Positions 31,008-41,342 of a stretch of DNA of 64,000 bases are shown in pieces. The stretch's first letter is position 1, and each line of letters starts with the position of its first letter. The stretch lies in contig CP092863.1 in assembly GCA_030710605.1 (NCBI GenBank), positions 110,602,426-110,666,425 on the forward strand, in the 5' to 3' direction. A model generated the notes under the pieces. It did no database searches. It saw nothing but the letters and a program-made list of their open reading frames with translations, and was not told the origin of the DNA. This DNA comes from Cordylochernes scorpioides (Eukaryota > Arthropoda > Arachnida > Pseudoscorpiones > Chernetidae). A program made the translations under genes and the position numbers.

Positions 31008-31049
31008 TCCACGCTGACGAGCGCCAACAGCGCGAAACGCGTTCGTGGA
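31008..31049 (+). ncRNA. Type-I hammerhead ribozyme motif, family B, copy 2
   Basis: Stem I is TCCACG (31008-31013) with CGTGGA (31044-31049), six Watson-Crick pairs. The core CTGACGA is at 31014-31020; position 7 is free to vary. Stem II is GCGC/GCGC with loop CAACA, where copy 1 has GGGC/GCCC: one position changed on both strands. GAA is at 31034-31036. Stem III is AC/GT with a two-base loop, and T at the cleavage position. It is followed by the FB3 right-arm start (TTTTTCTTGATTTATCAAG). Confidence 0.85.
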
Positions 31050-31111
31050 TGGTTTTTCTTGATTTATCAAGAAATTGGATTGGCCAAATATCACGGAGAT
31101 CCTTCCTTATA

Positions 31112-31757
31112 TCTATAAAAATGAAATGCGAAATCGATGTTTGTTATCGCTTCACGCAAAATCTACTGACTCAATCATTATGGAATTTCGCATGTAGGTA
31201 GCTGAAGATTTCGTTTAACATATAGGCTATTCAAAAAACTAAAAAAGTTAATGTGCTTTTTTAAAAAAATAAAAAACCAAAAAGCGTTAGTTCCAGCCTT
31301 TTACCGCTTGGGCGCAGCACTGGTCGCGACGATAAATGAATTTGATTGGTTAATAATTAACACGTGGTTTGTTTACACGATGAATGTTAGTTTGTTCACA
31401 CGATGAAGGTTTTTAAAAGGTAAGATTATCCAATCGCCGTGAAACTTTAGGAAGTTATATTTACTATAGTACTGGGAAGATTTCTGGTTTGAATTTGATT
31501 TGAAATAAATATTCTTTGCAATTTTATTTGCAAATTTTCTACTTTCACTCGCAAGCAGCGCCTCTAGCGGCGTCTGGTGAAATTATATTTATAAATTGTA
31601 ACAATGCTAAAAATGTTTTCCAAGTATAATAAATTTAATTTGAAAATTTAGTAATATAATATTGAATGACGTAAAAATACTTGGCATTTCAATATTAATA
31701 TATATTTAAAGAAAAAATTGTAACCTTTTTGTGTTAATTGTTAAAATGTAATGTATA
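31112..31757 (+). mobile_element. Helitron-like unit H3, first tandem copy
   Basis: Opens A|TCTATAAAAATGAAATGCG, like Helitron 5' ends, and runs 646 bp into an almost identical second copy. It includes GATTGGTTAATAATTAACAC and GCAAGCAGCGCCTCTAGCGG. No 3' hairpin with CTAG was found at the joint, so the class rests on the 5' end. Confidence 0.6.
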
Positions 31758-32400
31758 TCTATAAAAATGAAATGCGAAATCGATGTTTGTTATCGCTTCA
31801 CGCAAAATCTACTGACTCAATCATTATGGAATTTCGCATGTAGGTAGCTGAAGATTTCGTTTAACATATAGGCTATTCAAAAAACTAAAAAAGTTAATGT
31901 GCTTTTTTTAAAAAATAAAAAACCAAAAAGCGTTAGTTCCAGCCTTTTACCGCTTGGGCGCAGCACTGGACGCGACGATAAATGAATTTGATTGGTTAAT
32001 AATTAACACGTGGTTTGTTTACACGATGAATGTTAGTTTGTTCACACGATGAAGGTTTTTAAAAGGTAAGATTATCCAATCGCCGTGAAACTTTAGGAAG
32101 TTATATTTACTATAGTACTGGGAAGATTTCTGGTTTGAATTTGATTTGAAATAAATATTCTTTGCAATTTTATTTGCAAATTTTCTACTTTCACTCGCAA
32201 GCAGCGCCTCTAGCGGTGTCTTGTGAAATTATATTTATAAATTGTAACAATGCTAAAAATGTTTTCCAAGTATAATAAATTTAATTTGAGAATTTAGTAA
32301 TATAATATTAAATGACGTAAAAAATACTTGGCATTTCAATATTAATATATATTTAAAGAAAAATTGTAACCTTTTTGTGTTAAATGTTAAAATGTAATGT
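31758..32400 (+). mobile_element. Helitron-like unit H3, second tandem copy
   Basis: A near-identical direct repeat of 31112-31757, differing at scattered single bases. A third partial copy at 35743-35978 ends beside a tRNA-Gly. Confidence 0.6.
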
Positions 32401-32777
32401 TCAAATATATTTTTACATTGTTAATTTAATTTGCTGTTGTTTTATAAAAATGATGATGCAATTTTAATTGTTGTTGTGAAAATATCTTTATTTACGGAGC
32501 TGCTAACCATAATAAATGATTTTTGAGCCCCTAATTGTTGTTGTTTATTATAGTTTGTTTATATAAAAAAATTACATTGTATGTGATGATAACAAAATGA
32601 ATTTTTAAATTAATATATATAATTCATTGAGAAAAAAGATATGATTAATTATCAACTTCACAAAAGTGACAATATCTTATTTAAAATATAATAAATATTT
32701 TCAGAAATTATGTGTTTAAAAAATATATTTAAACGCATATAACAATATTTATATTTATATACGTTTATAAATCAATA
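32400..32777. other. AT-rich interval
   Basis: Contains the short dispersed repeat at 32485-32532 (TTTATTTACGGAGCTGCTAA). Otherwise nothing was recognised. Confidence 0.5.
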
Positions 32778-33527
32778 ATAGACGAATGGCCCGGGCAACG
32801 CCCGGGTTTTACCCGAGTGCGTATATATTTTAAAAACGTTTTAATTAAAATACTATTCGTTACAATTATAAATTGGCGCCGTGGATGTCTCTCTTGTGAA
32901 ACGTCCCGCCCCAAACTGTGTGTGTCTTGAAAATATAAAAATAAAAATGTGAATTTTCATAAAGATTTCATCATGTCGATTTTTTTTTTTTGCATTTCAC
33001 CTACTAAATCGATAGAGATAATTACATTTGCAACATGAACTTAGGTATATTGACTAAATAGAAAACTGCCTAGTAATAAAGATCATTTTTTAAAGGCACC
33101 ATATCGTTTTTTTTTTTTCAATAAAATCGAAACAAAAATTAACGATAAATAACGATAATTGCCTTAAAAAGAAATTTCCTTAAAAAAAAAGAAACATTCG
33201 CGGTGATTTTGTCTTGCATTCATTTATACAATTATTATATACGAATGACCTGGGCAACGCCCGGGTTTTACCCGATTAAATGCTTTTATTCAAATACTAT
33301 TCGTTACAATTATAAATTGGCGCCGTGGATGTCATTCTTGTATAATATATAAATGAGTTTTAAAAATTGTAAAAAAAAAAAAAATGCATCGGCCGGGAAT
33401 CGAACCCGGGCCGCCCGCGTGGCAGGCGAGCATTCTACCACTGAACCACCGATGGTTATGAAAAATCCCATCCGTGAGCTTCAGACAAACAAACAGACAA
33501 ACAGAATAAGGCAAATATATAAGTAGA
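32778..33527 (-). mobile_element. Helitron H1 carrying tRNA-Gly(GCC), copy 2
   Basis: The minus-strand 5' end TCTACTTATATATTTGCC is at 33527. The 3' hairpin and GGCCATTCGTC are at 32778-32810, where the last CTAG has one changed base. The gene order matches 23857-24704, with an inner second hairpin near 33250. Confidence 0.82.
33385..33455 (-). tRNA. tRNA-Gly(GCC) inside a Helitron
   Basis: 71 nt, identical in its readable arms to 23929-23999, including the C at base 1. A T run follows on the minus strand. Confidence 0.85.
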
Positions 33528-33539
33528 TATAGGTGGATT

Positions 33540-33870
33540 GGATGTTTTCTAGAATCGTTTTAACAAATGTTCGTTAGGCAAACATTTACTGGGATAAAAA
33601 CTGTGCGAAGCCGGGTACATTCGCTAAATACAGTTATTTACAAATTTTCGTTTGTGGCAAGATACTATTCCTTCAACTTCAAATTACCGAGTGGACCAAT
33701 TAATACTGATTTTTTTTCAACTTATCGAGTATTTTTCAAGGGACCGGGAAAAATTATCGAGAGTGTAGACAATTATAGATTCAGTAGGGATTGGATGTTT
33801 GCTAGAATCGTTTTAACAAATGTTTGTTAAGCAAACTTTTACTCGGGTAAAAAACGGGCGAAGCCGGGAA
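33540..33870 (+). mobile_element. Helitron H2 3' fragments, partly duplicated
   Basis: GCGAAGCCGGGTACATTCGC near 33605 and CGGGCGAAGCCGGGAACATG near 33850 are two diverged H2 hairpin ends. The sequence between (CAACTTATCGAGTATTTTTC, AAGGGACCGGGAAAAATTAT) matches 24764-25155 in opposite orientation. Confidence 0.65.
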
Positions 33871-34481
33871 CATGTTTGTCGGCTATGCAAGCCCTCAATA
33901 TGTAACTAATCTCGCTGAAATTTGAACAGGACAGAGAGTTAAATCTGGAAGTTTTTTTGTCGCACTTTAACCAAGAAAAATTATATTTAACCAAGTACTG
34001 AGCAACAATATATTTTTAGTCAGAAATGATGATGACAATATTGCCGTATCATGCTTGATTGCATTTAAAAAATCTTTTGGAGAATATTCACTAAAGCAGA
34101 CCACGGGCGAAGCCAGATAATGATTAATAGTAGGCAGGAACAAAATTCTACCAGCGAAACATTCACTCGAGCAGAAGACACACGAAGCCAGTTCATCTCT
34201 ATATATAAAATATCGTTTATCGGCCTTTTGGCTAAGATCATGTAGTATATCTCTAGATATTTTTATTTATGTATATATTTTTAAAAATCTATTCAGTAGA
34301 GATTGTATATGTTTGCTCGAAAAATATATTTCATAAATTATATAATATATATGACGTAACGAATATAATTATCATTATTATCATAATATTCTGTGTGTTC
34401 CAGAATATTATTATCAATAATATTCGTTAGGCAAACTTTCACTCGGATAAACCCGGGCGAAGCTGGGTACACATCCGCTAG
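33871..34481 (+). mobile_element. Helitron H2 with a U2 snRNA segment
   Basis: Starts with a Helitron 5'-region motif (GTCGGCTATGCAAGCCC, shared with 39145-39170) and ends CCCGGGCGAAGCTGGGTACA then CATCCGCTAG|T at 34481. It contains pieces like those in H1 (GCAGACCACGGGCGAAGCC) and the U2-like stretch at 34212. Confidence 0.7.
34212..34252 (+). pseudogene. U2 snRNA 5' segment
   Basis: ATCGTTTATCGGCCTTTTGG then CTAAGATCATGTAGTATAT matches the 5' end of U2 (consensus ATCGCTTCTCGGCCTTTTGG, CTAAGATCAAGTGTAGTAT), including the branch-point recognition region GTAGTAT. A two-base gap follows AAGATCA, and the match stops after GTAGTATAT, so it is a fragment. It sits inside a Helitron. Confidence 0.8.
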
Positions 34482-34497
34482 TAGTTAAATAAACGTT

Positions 34498-34570
34498 TAG
34501 TTTATTTTTCTCCACTAGATGGCGCTCTGCCATCTAAAAAGCACATGTGCTTTTGGTCAGGATATGCCTT
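34498..34570 (+). repeat. FB3 right-arm fragment
   Basis: CTAGATGGCGCTCTGCCATC then AAAAGCACATGTGC and GGTCAGGATATGCC, as in 25461-25738 and 54580-54650. Confidence 0.7.
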
Positions 34571-34599
34571 CATTATTTTTATCCCTATATATATTTATG

Positions 34600-34910
34600 T
34601 GGTATAATATAATAAGGTGGGAAGAGAGAAATAAGGACACCACAAGTTGGAGAAGGAACCCAGACAACCAGAGAGAGAGGGGGGGGGGGGGGGGAAGAGA
34701 CGGGCCCGGCAACAGCCGGGCGGCCGTTCTTGTCGCCCACAAATCCCCAACTGTCTTAATAGTCCTGAGGTTCCAAGTAACGGGGCCCCAGTGGTCGCCC
34801 CTTGGAATGTCGCTGCTGTCTCAAGTGACCGGACTTTACATCCCGTCTCTCTCTGGGCTGACTCTAGGTTTACTTTATTATTCCTGGAAGAGTATATATT
34901 ATGACATATA
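34600..34910. repeat. GC-rich dispersed element with G tract, copy 1
   Basis: GC-rich island with a run of about 14 G near 34680-34694 and GGACTTTACATCCCGTCTCTC. The right end (CTAGGTTTACTTTATTATTC, CTGGAAGA) is repeated in inverse at 36600-36640. Open frames on both strands are by-products of composition. Confidence 0.55.
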
Positions 34911-35742
34911 TATATAATAATAATATTTGGAAATACGTAAAATAAAATGGGCCTGTGTGGGAGTACAAGGAAAGAGGGAAGATAGCCAGGTTAACAAACA
35001 ACCCCCATGGTAAACAAGTATCACGACTTCATTCTCCCCTAGGGGACTTATCTTACTTAAAGCGCCTTAAAGGCGGCTAGACGGGATGATCAAAATTCAG
35101 TTCTCACCGAGGTGGCCTCGACGCCAGTTGTTCTAGGGGTTGTTCTGGGACCTTCTATCTTTCCTCCCCGAGCTATTTTCTCACGGGTTTTTGCCTCTGG
35201 ATCCTGTCTCTTGTGTGTCCTTACCACCCATCACTCAACCACCACGACTGCTTCTAACCAACATGCCACACTGCATTCATCCAACAGCATAAACTACATT
35301 ACTACATATATATATGTTATATAAAAGTATTATTTAAAATGTTATATTAAGAAATTGTTTTATTTAAAAATTATATATTTCATAGGTATAAATACTCTGT
35401 TTAAATCGACCGCCAGAGGTCATGCTTCCCATATAAAATCTCGTTGTTGTTCTTCCCCGTTGGCCGACTCAAACCCTTTGTACATTATGTAAATAATCTT
35501 TTGTTTTCCTTATTCTTCTCGCCTTAAGCCAGGCAGTACTTTAATCAAATTATGTTCTTATATACCACTTTAGCTCAAATAAATCAATATCTGATCAAAA
35601 CCATTTTTATTATTATTCTTTCAAGATTTTAGCCACGACTGCACCACCATAGCATAATCATCAATATGATTAAATACAAGCAGAAAATCATATCTTTTTT
35701 TCTTTATATAAGATATATATATCCTTCCTTTCCTTATTATAT
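34911..35742. other. Interval without recognised gene
   Basis: Mixed sequence. The block near 35400-35480 (ACCGCCAGAGGTCATGC, TTGTTGTTCTTCCCCGTTGG) is mirrored at about 39530-39620, so it is part of an unclassified dispersed repeat. Confidence 0.45.
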
Positions 35743-35978
35743 ATATAAAAATGAAATGCGAAATCGATGTTTGTTATCGCATCACGCAAAATCTACTGAC
35801 TCAATCATTATGGAATTTCGCATGTAGGTAGCTGAAGATTTCGTTTAACATATAGGCTATTCAAAAAACTAAAAAAGTTAATGTGCTTTTTTTTAAAAAT
35901 AAAAAACCAAAAAGCGTTAGTTCCAGTCTTTTACCGATAGGGCGCAGCACTGGTCGCGACGATAAATGAATTTGATTT
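35743..35978 (+). mobile_element. Helitron-like unit H3, partial third copy
   Basis: Matches 31112-31345 and stops at AATGAATTTGATT, where a tRNA-Gly segment follows. Confidence 0.6.
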
Positions 35979-35985
35979 TTTTAAA

Positions 35986-36056
35986 GCATCGGTGGTTCAG
36001 TGGTAGAATGCTCGCCTGCCACGCGGGCGGCCAGGGTTCGATTCCCGGCCGATGCA
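35986..36056 (+). tRNA. tRNA-Gly(GCC), fourth copy
   Basis: 71 nt with GCC anticodon. Unlike the Helitron copies it has G at base 1, so the acceptor pairs fully (GCATCGG/CCGATGC). The T arm has one mismatch (CCAGG/CCCGG). It lies between a truncated H3 unit and the 5' end of an H2 Helitron. The flank TTTTTAAAACTCATTTATAT is that of the other tRNA-carrying Helitrons. Confidence 0.8.
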
Positions 36057-36095
36057 TTTTTTTTAAAACAATTTTTAAAACTCATTTATATTATA

Positions 36096-36575
36096 TCTAT
36101 ATTAATAAAATGCAAATTTCAAAAGTGTTGTTCACTAAAAACTTTCGTTACAATGCATCAATTTCGACCAAATTTTCAACATTTATGTAAAACGAGATGG
36201 AGCAGGTTTTGCTTAACATCAAAATATTTTTCCTAACTTTAACATGCGTAACTTCGCTGTTATCGATTAAATACAAAAAAATCAACAGAGTTAATTTTAT
36301 TTATATATAAATACAAAAAAAAAAATTCAGCAATTCATTCAACTCAATCTAAAAAAATATTCAAAACAAGCAATTTTAAGATAACACCATATGTAAAACA
36401 GTCGGCCAAGAAAACAACAACGATATTACATCTTTCTCACATATTCACACACAATCTTGATTAATAATTAAAACTAATCTTTAACATTGTTTATTATACT
36501 TCATAATATATAATATTCGTTAGGCAAACTTTCACTCGGATAAAACCCGGGCGAAGCCGGGTACACATCCGCTAG
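36096..36575 (+). mobile_element. Non-autonomous Helitron H2, complete ends
   Basis: A|TCTATATTAATAAAATGC at the 5' end; CCCGGGCGAAGCCGGGTACA then CATCCGCTAG|T at the 3' end. 480 bp, AT-rich inside, no coding. Confidence 0.85.
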
Positions 36576-36589
36576 TATATATATATATG

Positions 36590-36890
36590 TCATAATGTAT
36601 GTTCTTCCAGGAATAATAAAGTAAACCTACAGTCAACCAGAGAGAGACGTAGATAGAAGGTAGCTAAAGTACGGCCATTTTGGGCCACTGGCCACATTCC
36701 GGGGGGGGGGGGGGGGGGCTTTTCTTGGAACCTCAGGACTATTTTTGGACAGTTGGGGGGTGGTGTGCGACACGAACGGTCGTTCAGCGGTAACTTAACC
36801 TCGCGCTCCCTCTCTCTCGCTGGTTGCCTGGAATTCCTCTTCCAAACTTGTGGATTCCTTATTTCTCTCCCCCCACATTATTATCATATT
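36590..36890. repeat. GC-rich dispersed element with G tract, copy 2 (inverted)
   Basis: Starts CTTCCAGGAATAATAAAGTA, the reverse complement of the end of 34600-34910. It has a G run of about 16 near 36702-36718 and GGAACCTCAGGACTA shared with copy 1. Confidence 0.55.
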
Positions 36891-36955
36891 GCCACATTGA
36901 AAGTCGACAGGATCATATCACAGAAGAGTCGACAGGATCATATCACATATATATA

Positions 36956-37070
36956 TCTACTTATATAATTGCCTTATTCTGTCTGTGTGAAGTTCACCGT
37001 CTGAAGTTCACGGATAGATTTTGGTCAGAATGGATAAAATAAAAAAAGTGTCAAGGGATGGGAATCGAAC
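36956..37070 (+). mobile_element. Helitron H1 5' end before the 73-bp array
   Basis: A|TCTACTTATATAATTGCC through GAAGTTCACGGATAGATTTT to GGGATGGGAATCGAACAC, where the array starts. Same 5' sequence as 27165. Confidence 0.7.
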
Positions 37071-38660
37071 ACCTCTCTATAAAGGACAGTTTTCTTCACC
37101 AATACAGTAGAACCTCCATGAGAGGACATCTCTCTATAAAGGACAGTTTTCTTCACCAATACAGTAGAACCTCCATGAGAGGACACTCACGCTAGAGGAC
37201 ACCTCTCTATAAAGGACAGTTTTCTTCACCAATACAGTAGAACCTCCATGAGAGGACACTCACGCTAGAGGACACCTCTCTATAAAGGACAGTTTTCTTC
37301 ACCAATACAGTAGAACCTCCATGAGAGGGCACTCACGCTAGAGGACACCTCTCTATAAAGGACAGTTTTCTTCACCAATACAGTAGAACCTCGATGAGAG
37401 GACACTCACGCTAGAGGACACCTCTCTATAAAGGACAGTTTTCTTCACCAATAAGGTATAACCTCCATGAGAGGGCACTCACGCTAGAGGACACCTCTCT
37501 ATAAAGGACAGTTTTCTTCACCAATACAGTAGAACCTCCATGAGAGGGCACTCACGCTAGAGGACACCTCTCTATAAAGGACAGTTTTCTTCACCAATAC
37601 AGTAGAACCTCCATGAGAGGACACTCACGCTAGAGGACACCTCTCTATAAAGGACAGTTTTCTTCCACAATACAGTAGAACCTCCATGAGAGGACACTCA
37701 CGCTAGAGGACACCTCTCTATAAAGGACAGTTTTCTTCCACAATACAGTAGAACCTCCATGAGAGGACACTCACGCTAGAGGACACCTCTCTATAAAGGA
37801 CAGTTTTCTTCACCAATACAGTAGAACCTCCATGAGAGGACACTCACGCTAGAGGACACCTCTCTATAAAGGACAGTTTTCTTCACCAATACAGTAGAAC
37901 CTCCATGAGAGGACACTCACGCTAGAGGACATCTCTCTATAAAGGACAGTTTTCTTCACCAATACAGTAGAACCTCCATGAGAGGACACTCACGCTAGAG
38001 GACACCTCTCTATAAAGGACAGTTTTCTTCACCAATACAGTAGAACCTCCATGAGAGGACACACACGCTAGAGGACACCTCTCTATAAAGAACAGTTTTC
38101 TTCACCAATACAGTAGAACCTCCATGAGAGGACACTCACGCTAGAGGACACCTCTCTATAAAGGACAGTTTTCTTCACCAATACAGTAGAACCTCCATGA
38201 GAGGACACTCACGCTAGAGGACACCTCTCTATAAAGGACAGTTTTCTTCACCAATACAGTAGAACCTCCATGAGAGGACACTCACGCTAGAGGACACCTC
38301 TCTATAAAGGACAGTTTTCTTCCACAATACAGTAGAACCTCCATGAGAGGACACTCACGCTAGAGGACACCTCTCTATAAAGGACAGTTTTCTTCACCAA
38401 TACAGTAGAACCTCCATGAGAGGACACTCACGCTAGAGGACACCTCTCTATAAAGGACAGTTTTCTTCACCAATACAGTAGAACCTCCATGAGAGGACAC
38501 TCACGCTAGAGGACACTTCTCTATAAAGGACAGTTTTCTTCACCAATACAGTAGAACCTCCATGAGAGGACACTCACGCTAGAGGACACCTCTCTATAAA
38601 GGACAGTTTTCTTCACCAATACAGTAGAACCTCCATGAGAGGGCACTCACGCTAGAGGAC
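37065..38660 (+). repeat. 73-bp minisatellite, about 22 units
   Basis: Very uniform units of CAGTAGAACCTCCATGAGAG, GACACTCACGCTAGAGGAC and ACCTCTCTATAAAGGACAG, then TTTTCTTCACCAATA. The unit matches the start of the element at 12044. Low divergence between units implies recent amplification or ongoing homogenisation. Confidence 0.92.
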
Positions 38661-38661
38661 A

Positions 38662-39084
38662 TCTCTCTTTATAAAAATGAATGTTTGTATGTTTGTCTGT
38701 TTGTTGGTTTGTATGTCCGGTATACAAATTCGCAGTAGTTCACTAAATCAAACCAAAATTTCCATACATAGGTAAAAAATAACGGGGATGAACATAGGCT
38801 ATTTTAAAATATATATAAATCATTTATTAAAACTATATATTCAAATTATTCTACTTAGCTCACGAGCAGCGCCCTCTAGAACACTCAGGCGTCCTGCCCG
38901 TTGGCTGCCGGCAGGTATATATTTTCATTTTTTGCTATAACTGATCTAATTCAGCGTTTAAAATAACTGCTTTTGCTATATTTGCTATGTTTTATTTTGC
39001 TATGTTTTATTTTGCTATGTTTTATGTGTTTGAATAATACATTTAATCGTGTAAACCCGGGCGTTGCCCGGGTCATTCGTCTAG
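38662..39084 (+). mobile_element. Helitron H1 closing the 73-bp array
   Basis: The 5' region TTTATAAAAATGAATGTTTG is joined directly to the last array unit. The 3' end is hairpin CCCGGGCGTTGCCCGGG with TCATTCGTCTAG|T. Internally it resembles 16500-16600 (GCAGTAGTTCACTAAATCAA). Confidence 0.78.
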
Positions 39085-39089
39085 TATAT

Positions 39090-39300
39090 ATATAAAAGTC
39101 AGTGTATGTATGTATGTAATGTAATGTAATGTAAATGTAATGTTTGTGTCGGCTATACACGTCCACCATACGTAACTAATCTGACTGAAATTTTAACAGT
39201 ATATAGAGTAGAATCTGGAAAAACTTATAGTGATAATTTCAGGTCTCTATCCCGAATATTCGTCGAGTTATATTCCTCAAGATAATAATAAAATCAAACA
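39090..39300 (+). mobile_element. Helitron H2-like 5' fragment
   Basis: TATATATAAAAGTCAGTGTA, the microsatellite-like TGTAATG run, then TGTGTCGGCTATACACGTCC as in 33871. No 3' end was found. Confidence 0.5.
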
Positions 39301-39654
39301 GAAAATCTTTTTTTATTTATAATATATATATATTAAAAATAAAAAGATTTTCTTAGGTTGTTGAAGGGTACATGAGTATGTTTTTTGATATTGCTTTGTA
39401 GTCGTTGAAAAATATTAATAAAATAAAGGTTGAATCATAATTTACTCTTTAATTAATATGATAACATAATAGAGAATTAAATAATACCTTGACGGCGGGT
39501 AGTAAAAGAAAACAAAAACTTATTTACATAATTACATATGGTTTGAGCCGGCCATCGGGAAACAACAACAATGAGTTTTTATAGGGGAAGCGTGACATCT
39601 GGCGGTCGAATTAAGAGAGTATTTGAATGAAATATAATTATAAATAAAATAATA

Positions 39655-40482
39655 TCTACTTATATATTTGCCTTATTCTGTTTGTCTGAAGCTCACGGAT
39701 GGGATTTTTCATAACCATCGGTGGTTCAGTGGTAGAATGCTCGCCTGCCACGCGGGCGGCCCGGGTTCGATTCCCGGCCGATGCATTTTTTTTTTTTACA
39801 ATTTTTAAAACTCATTTATATATTATACAAGAATGACATCCACGGCGCCAATTTATAATTGTAACGAATAGTATTTGAATAAAAGCATTTAATCGGGTAA
39901 AACCCGGGCGTTGCCCGGGTCATTCGTATATAATAATTGTATAAACGAATGCAAGACAAAATCACCGCGAATGTTTCTTTTTTTTTAAGGCAATTTCTTT
40001 TTAAGGCAATTATCTTTATTTATCGTTAATTTTTGTTTCGATTTTATTGAAAAAAAAAACGATATGGTGCCTTTAAAAAATGATCTTTATTACTATGCAG
40101 TTTTCTATTTAGTCAATATACCTAAGTTCATGTTGCAAATGTAATTATCTCTATCGATTTAGTAGGTGAAATGCAAAAAAAAAAATCGACATGATGAAAT
40201 CTTTATGAAAATTCACATTTTTATTTTTATATTTTCAAGACACACACAGTTTGGGGCGGGACGTTTCACAAGAGAGACATCCACGGCGCCAATTTAAAAT
40301 TGTAACGAATAGTATTTTGATTAAAACATTTTAAAAACACACAGTTTGGAACGGGGCGTTTCACAAGAGTGACATCCATGGCGCCAATTTATAATTGTAA
40401 CGAATAGTATTTGAATTAAAACGTTTTTAAAATATATACGCACTCGGGTAAAACCCGGGCGTTGCCCGGGCCATTCGTCTAG
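39655..40482 (+). mobile_element. Helitron H1 carrying tRNA-Gly(GCC), copy 3
   Basis: A|TCTACTTATATATTTGCC to hairpin plus CCATTCGTCTAG|T, 828 bp, colinear with 23857-24704 throughout. Confidence 0.88.
39715..39785 (+). tRNA. tRNA-Gly(GCC) inside a Helitron
   Basis: 71 nt, same sequence as 23929-23999 with C at base 1, followed by a T run. Confidence 0.85.
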
Positions 40483-40506
40483 TTTTAATATAACAGAAAT
40501 ATTCGA

Positions 40507-40641
40507 AACTATTTTAAAGGCGTAATATTCTTTTTGAAATTGAACAATTTCTACTGCCCTTACTGCAATGGAAAAATTAAAGGGCAGTAAAAATTGTTTA
40601 ATTTCAAAAAGAATCTTATGCCTTTAAAATAGTTTCGAATT
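40507..40641. repeat. Fold-back version of repeat D1
   Basis: AACTATTTTAAAGGCGTAAT ... ATGCCTTTAAAATAGTTTCG and TTTCTACTGCCCTTACTGC ... GGGCAGTAAAAATTG pair around GCAATGGAAAAATTAAAG. Confidence 0.75.
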
Positions 40642-41079
40642 TTGATAACATATGGTGCGCTGGTGCATCATATAACAGAAATATATAAGACTCGGTAGTT
40701 GTAAAGAGAAATCCAACTTGAGGAAAATTCCATTCAGCCTAGCCTGCCATGTTTGTCGAAGAGTGTCAACATTCGCATGGGATATTAGGTTCGAACGAAA
40801 TAACCAAAACAACACTTTACAAGGTGGTGATGTGTGTTTTTTATATGTCCCAGTAAAGGCTTTGTCCAATATCAAGTTTGTTTAGTTCGCCTTTACTCTA
40901 AAATAGTTTCTTTTTAGCTCCGTTTCTTCATATTTGCTGGGCAATTCGAGTGTATTCTGTTCGGGTCTAATATATTTTCTTTCCTTTTTTTCATGTTCGA
41001 GTTGAATTGACTTTTTTTTAGAAATGTATTTTTTAAAGGAATATTTGGAATTATATGTGTATTGCATATACATTTTGAA

Positions 41080-41330
41080 AATATCCCGCATGGGTTTCTT
41101 TTGAACGAAAAACCGAAATTTATTTTAAGGAGAAATAACGTTTATTTATAACCTTTAGGGATGAAGTATGAAAGGATGAATTGTGAAGAGTAATGATAAA
41201 TTTATCCCTAAGGTTAGAAATAATCGTTATTTCTCCTTAAAATAAATTTCGATTTTTCGTTCAAAAGAAACACATGCGGGATATTTTCAAATGTCGTTCT
41301 ACAAACATAGGCCGCATTGTATTGTATAAA
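41080..41330. repeat. Fold-back element FB4
   Basis: Arms AATATCCCGCATGGGTTTC ... AAATTTATTTTAAGGAGAAA and the reverse complements end near 41310. A single-arm relative lies at 23370-23480. Spacer GAAAGGATGAATTGTGAAGA. Confidence 0.78.
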
Positions 41331-41342
41331 AATCATTGTATA

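Noticed and set aside
40624-40875. Minus-strand frame of 83 codons (HANVDTLRQTWQARLNGIF)
   Set aside because: It looks less random than most, but no family was recognised and it overlaps a fold-back arm; not enough support for a gene.
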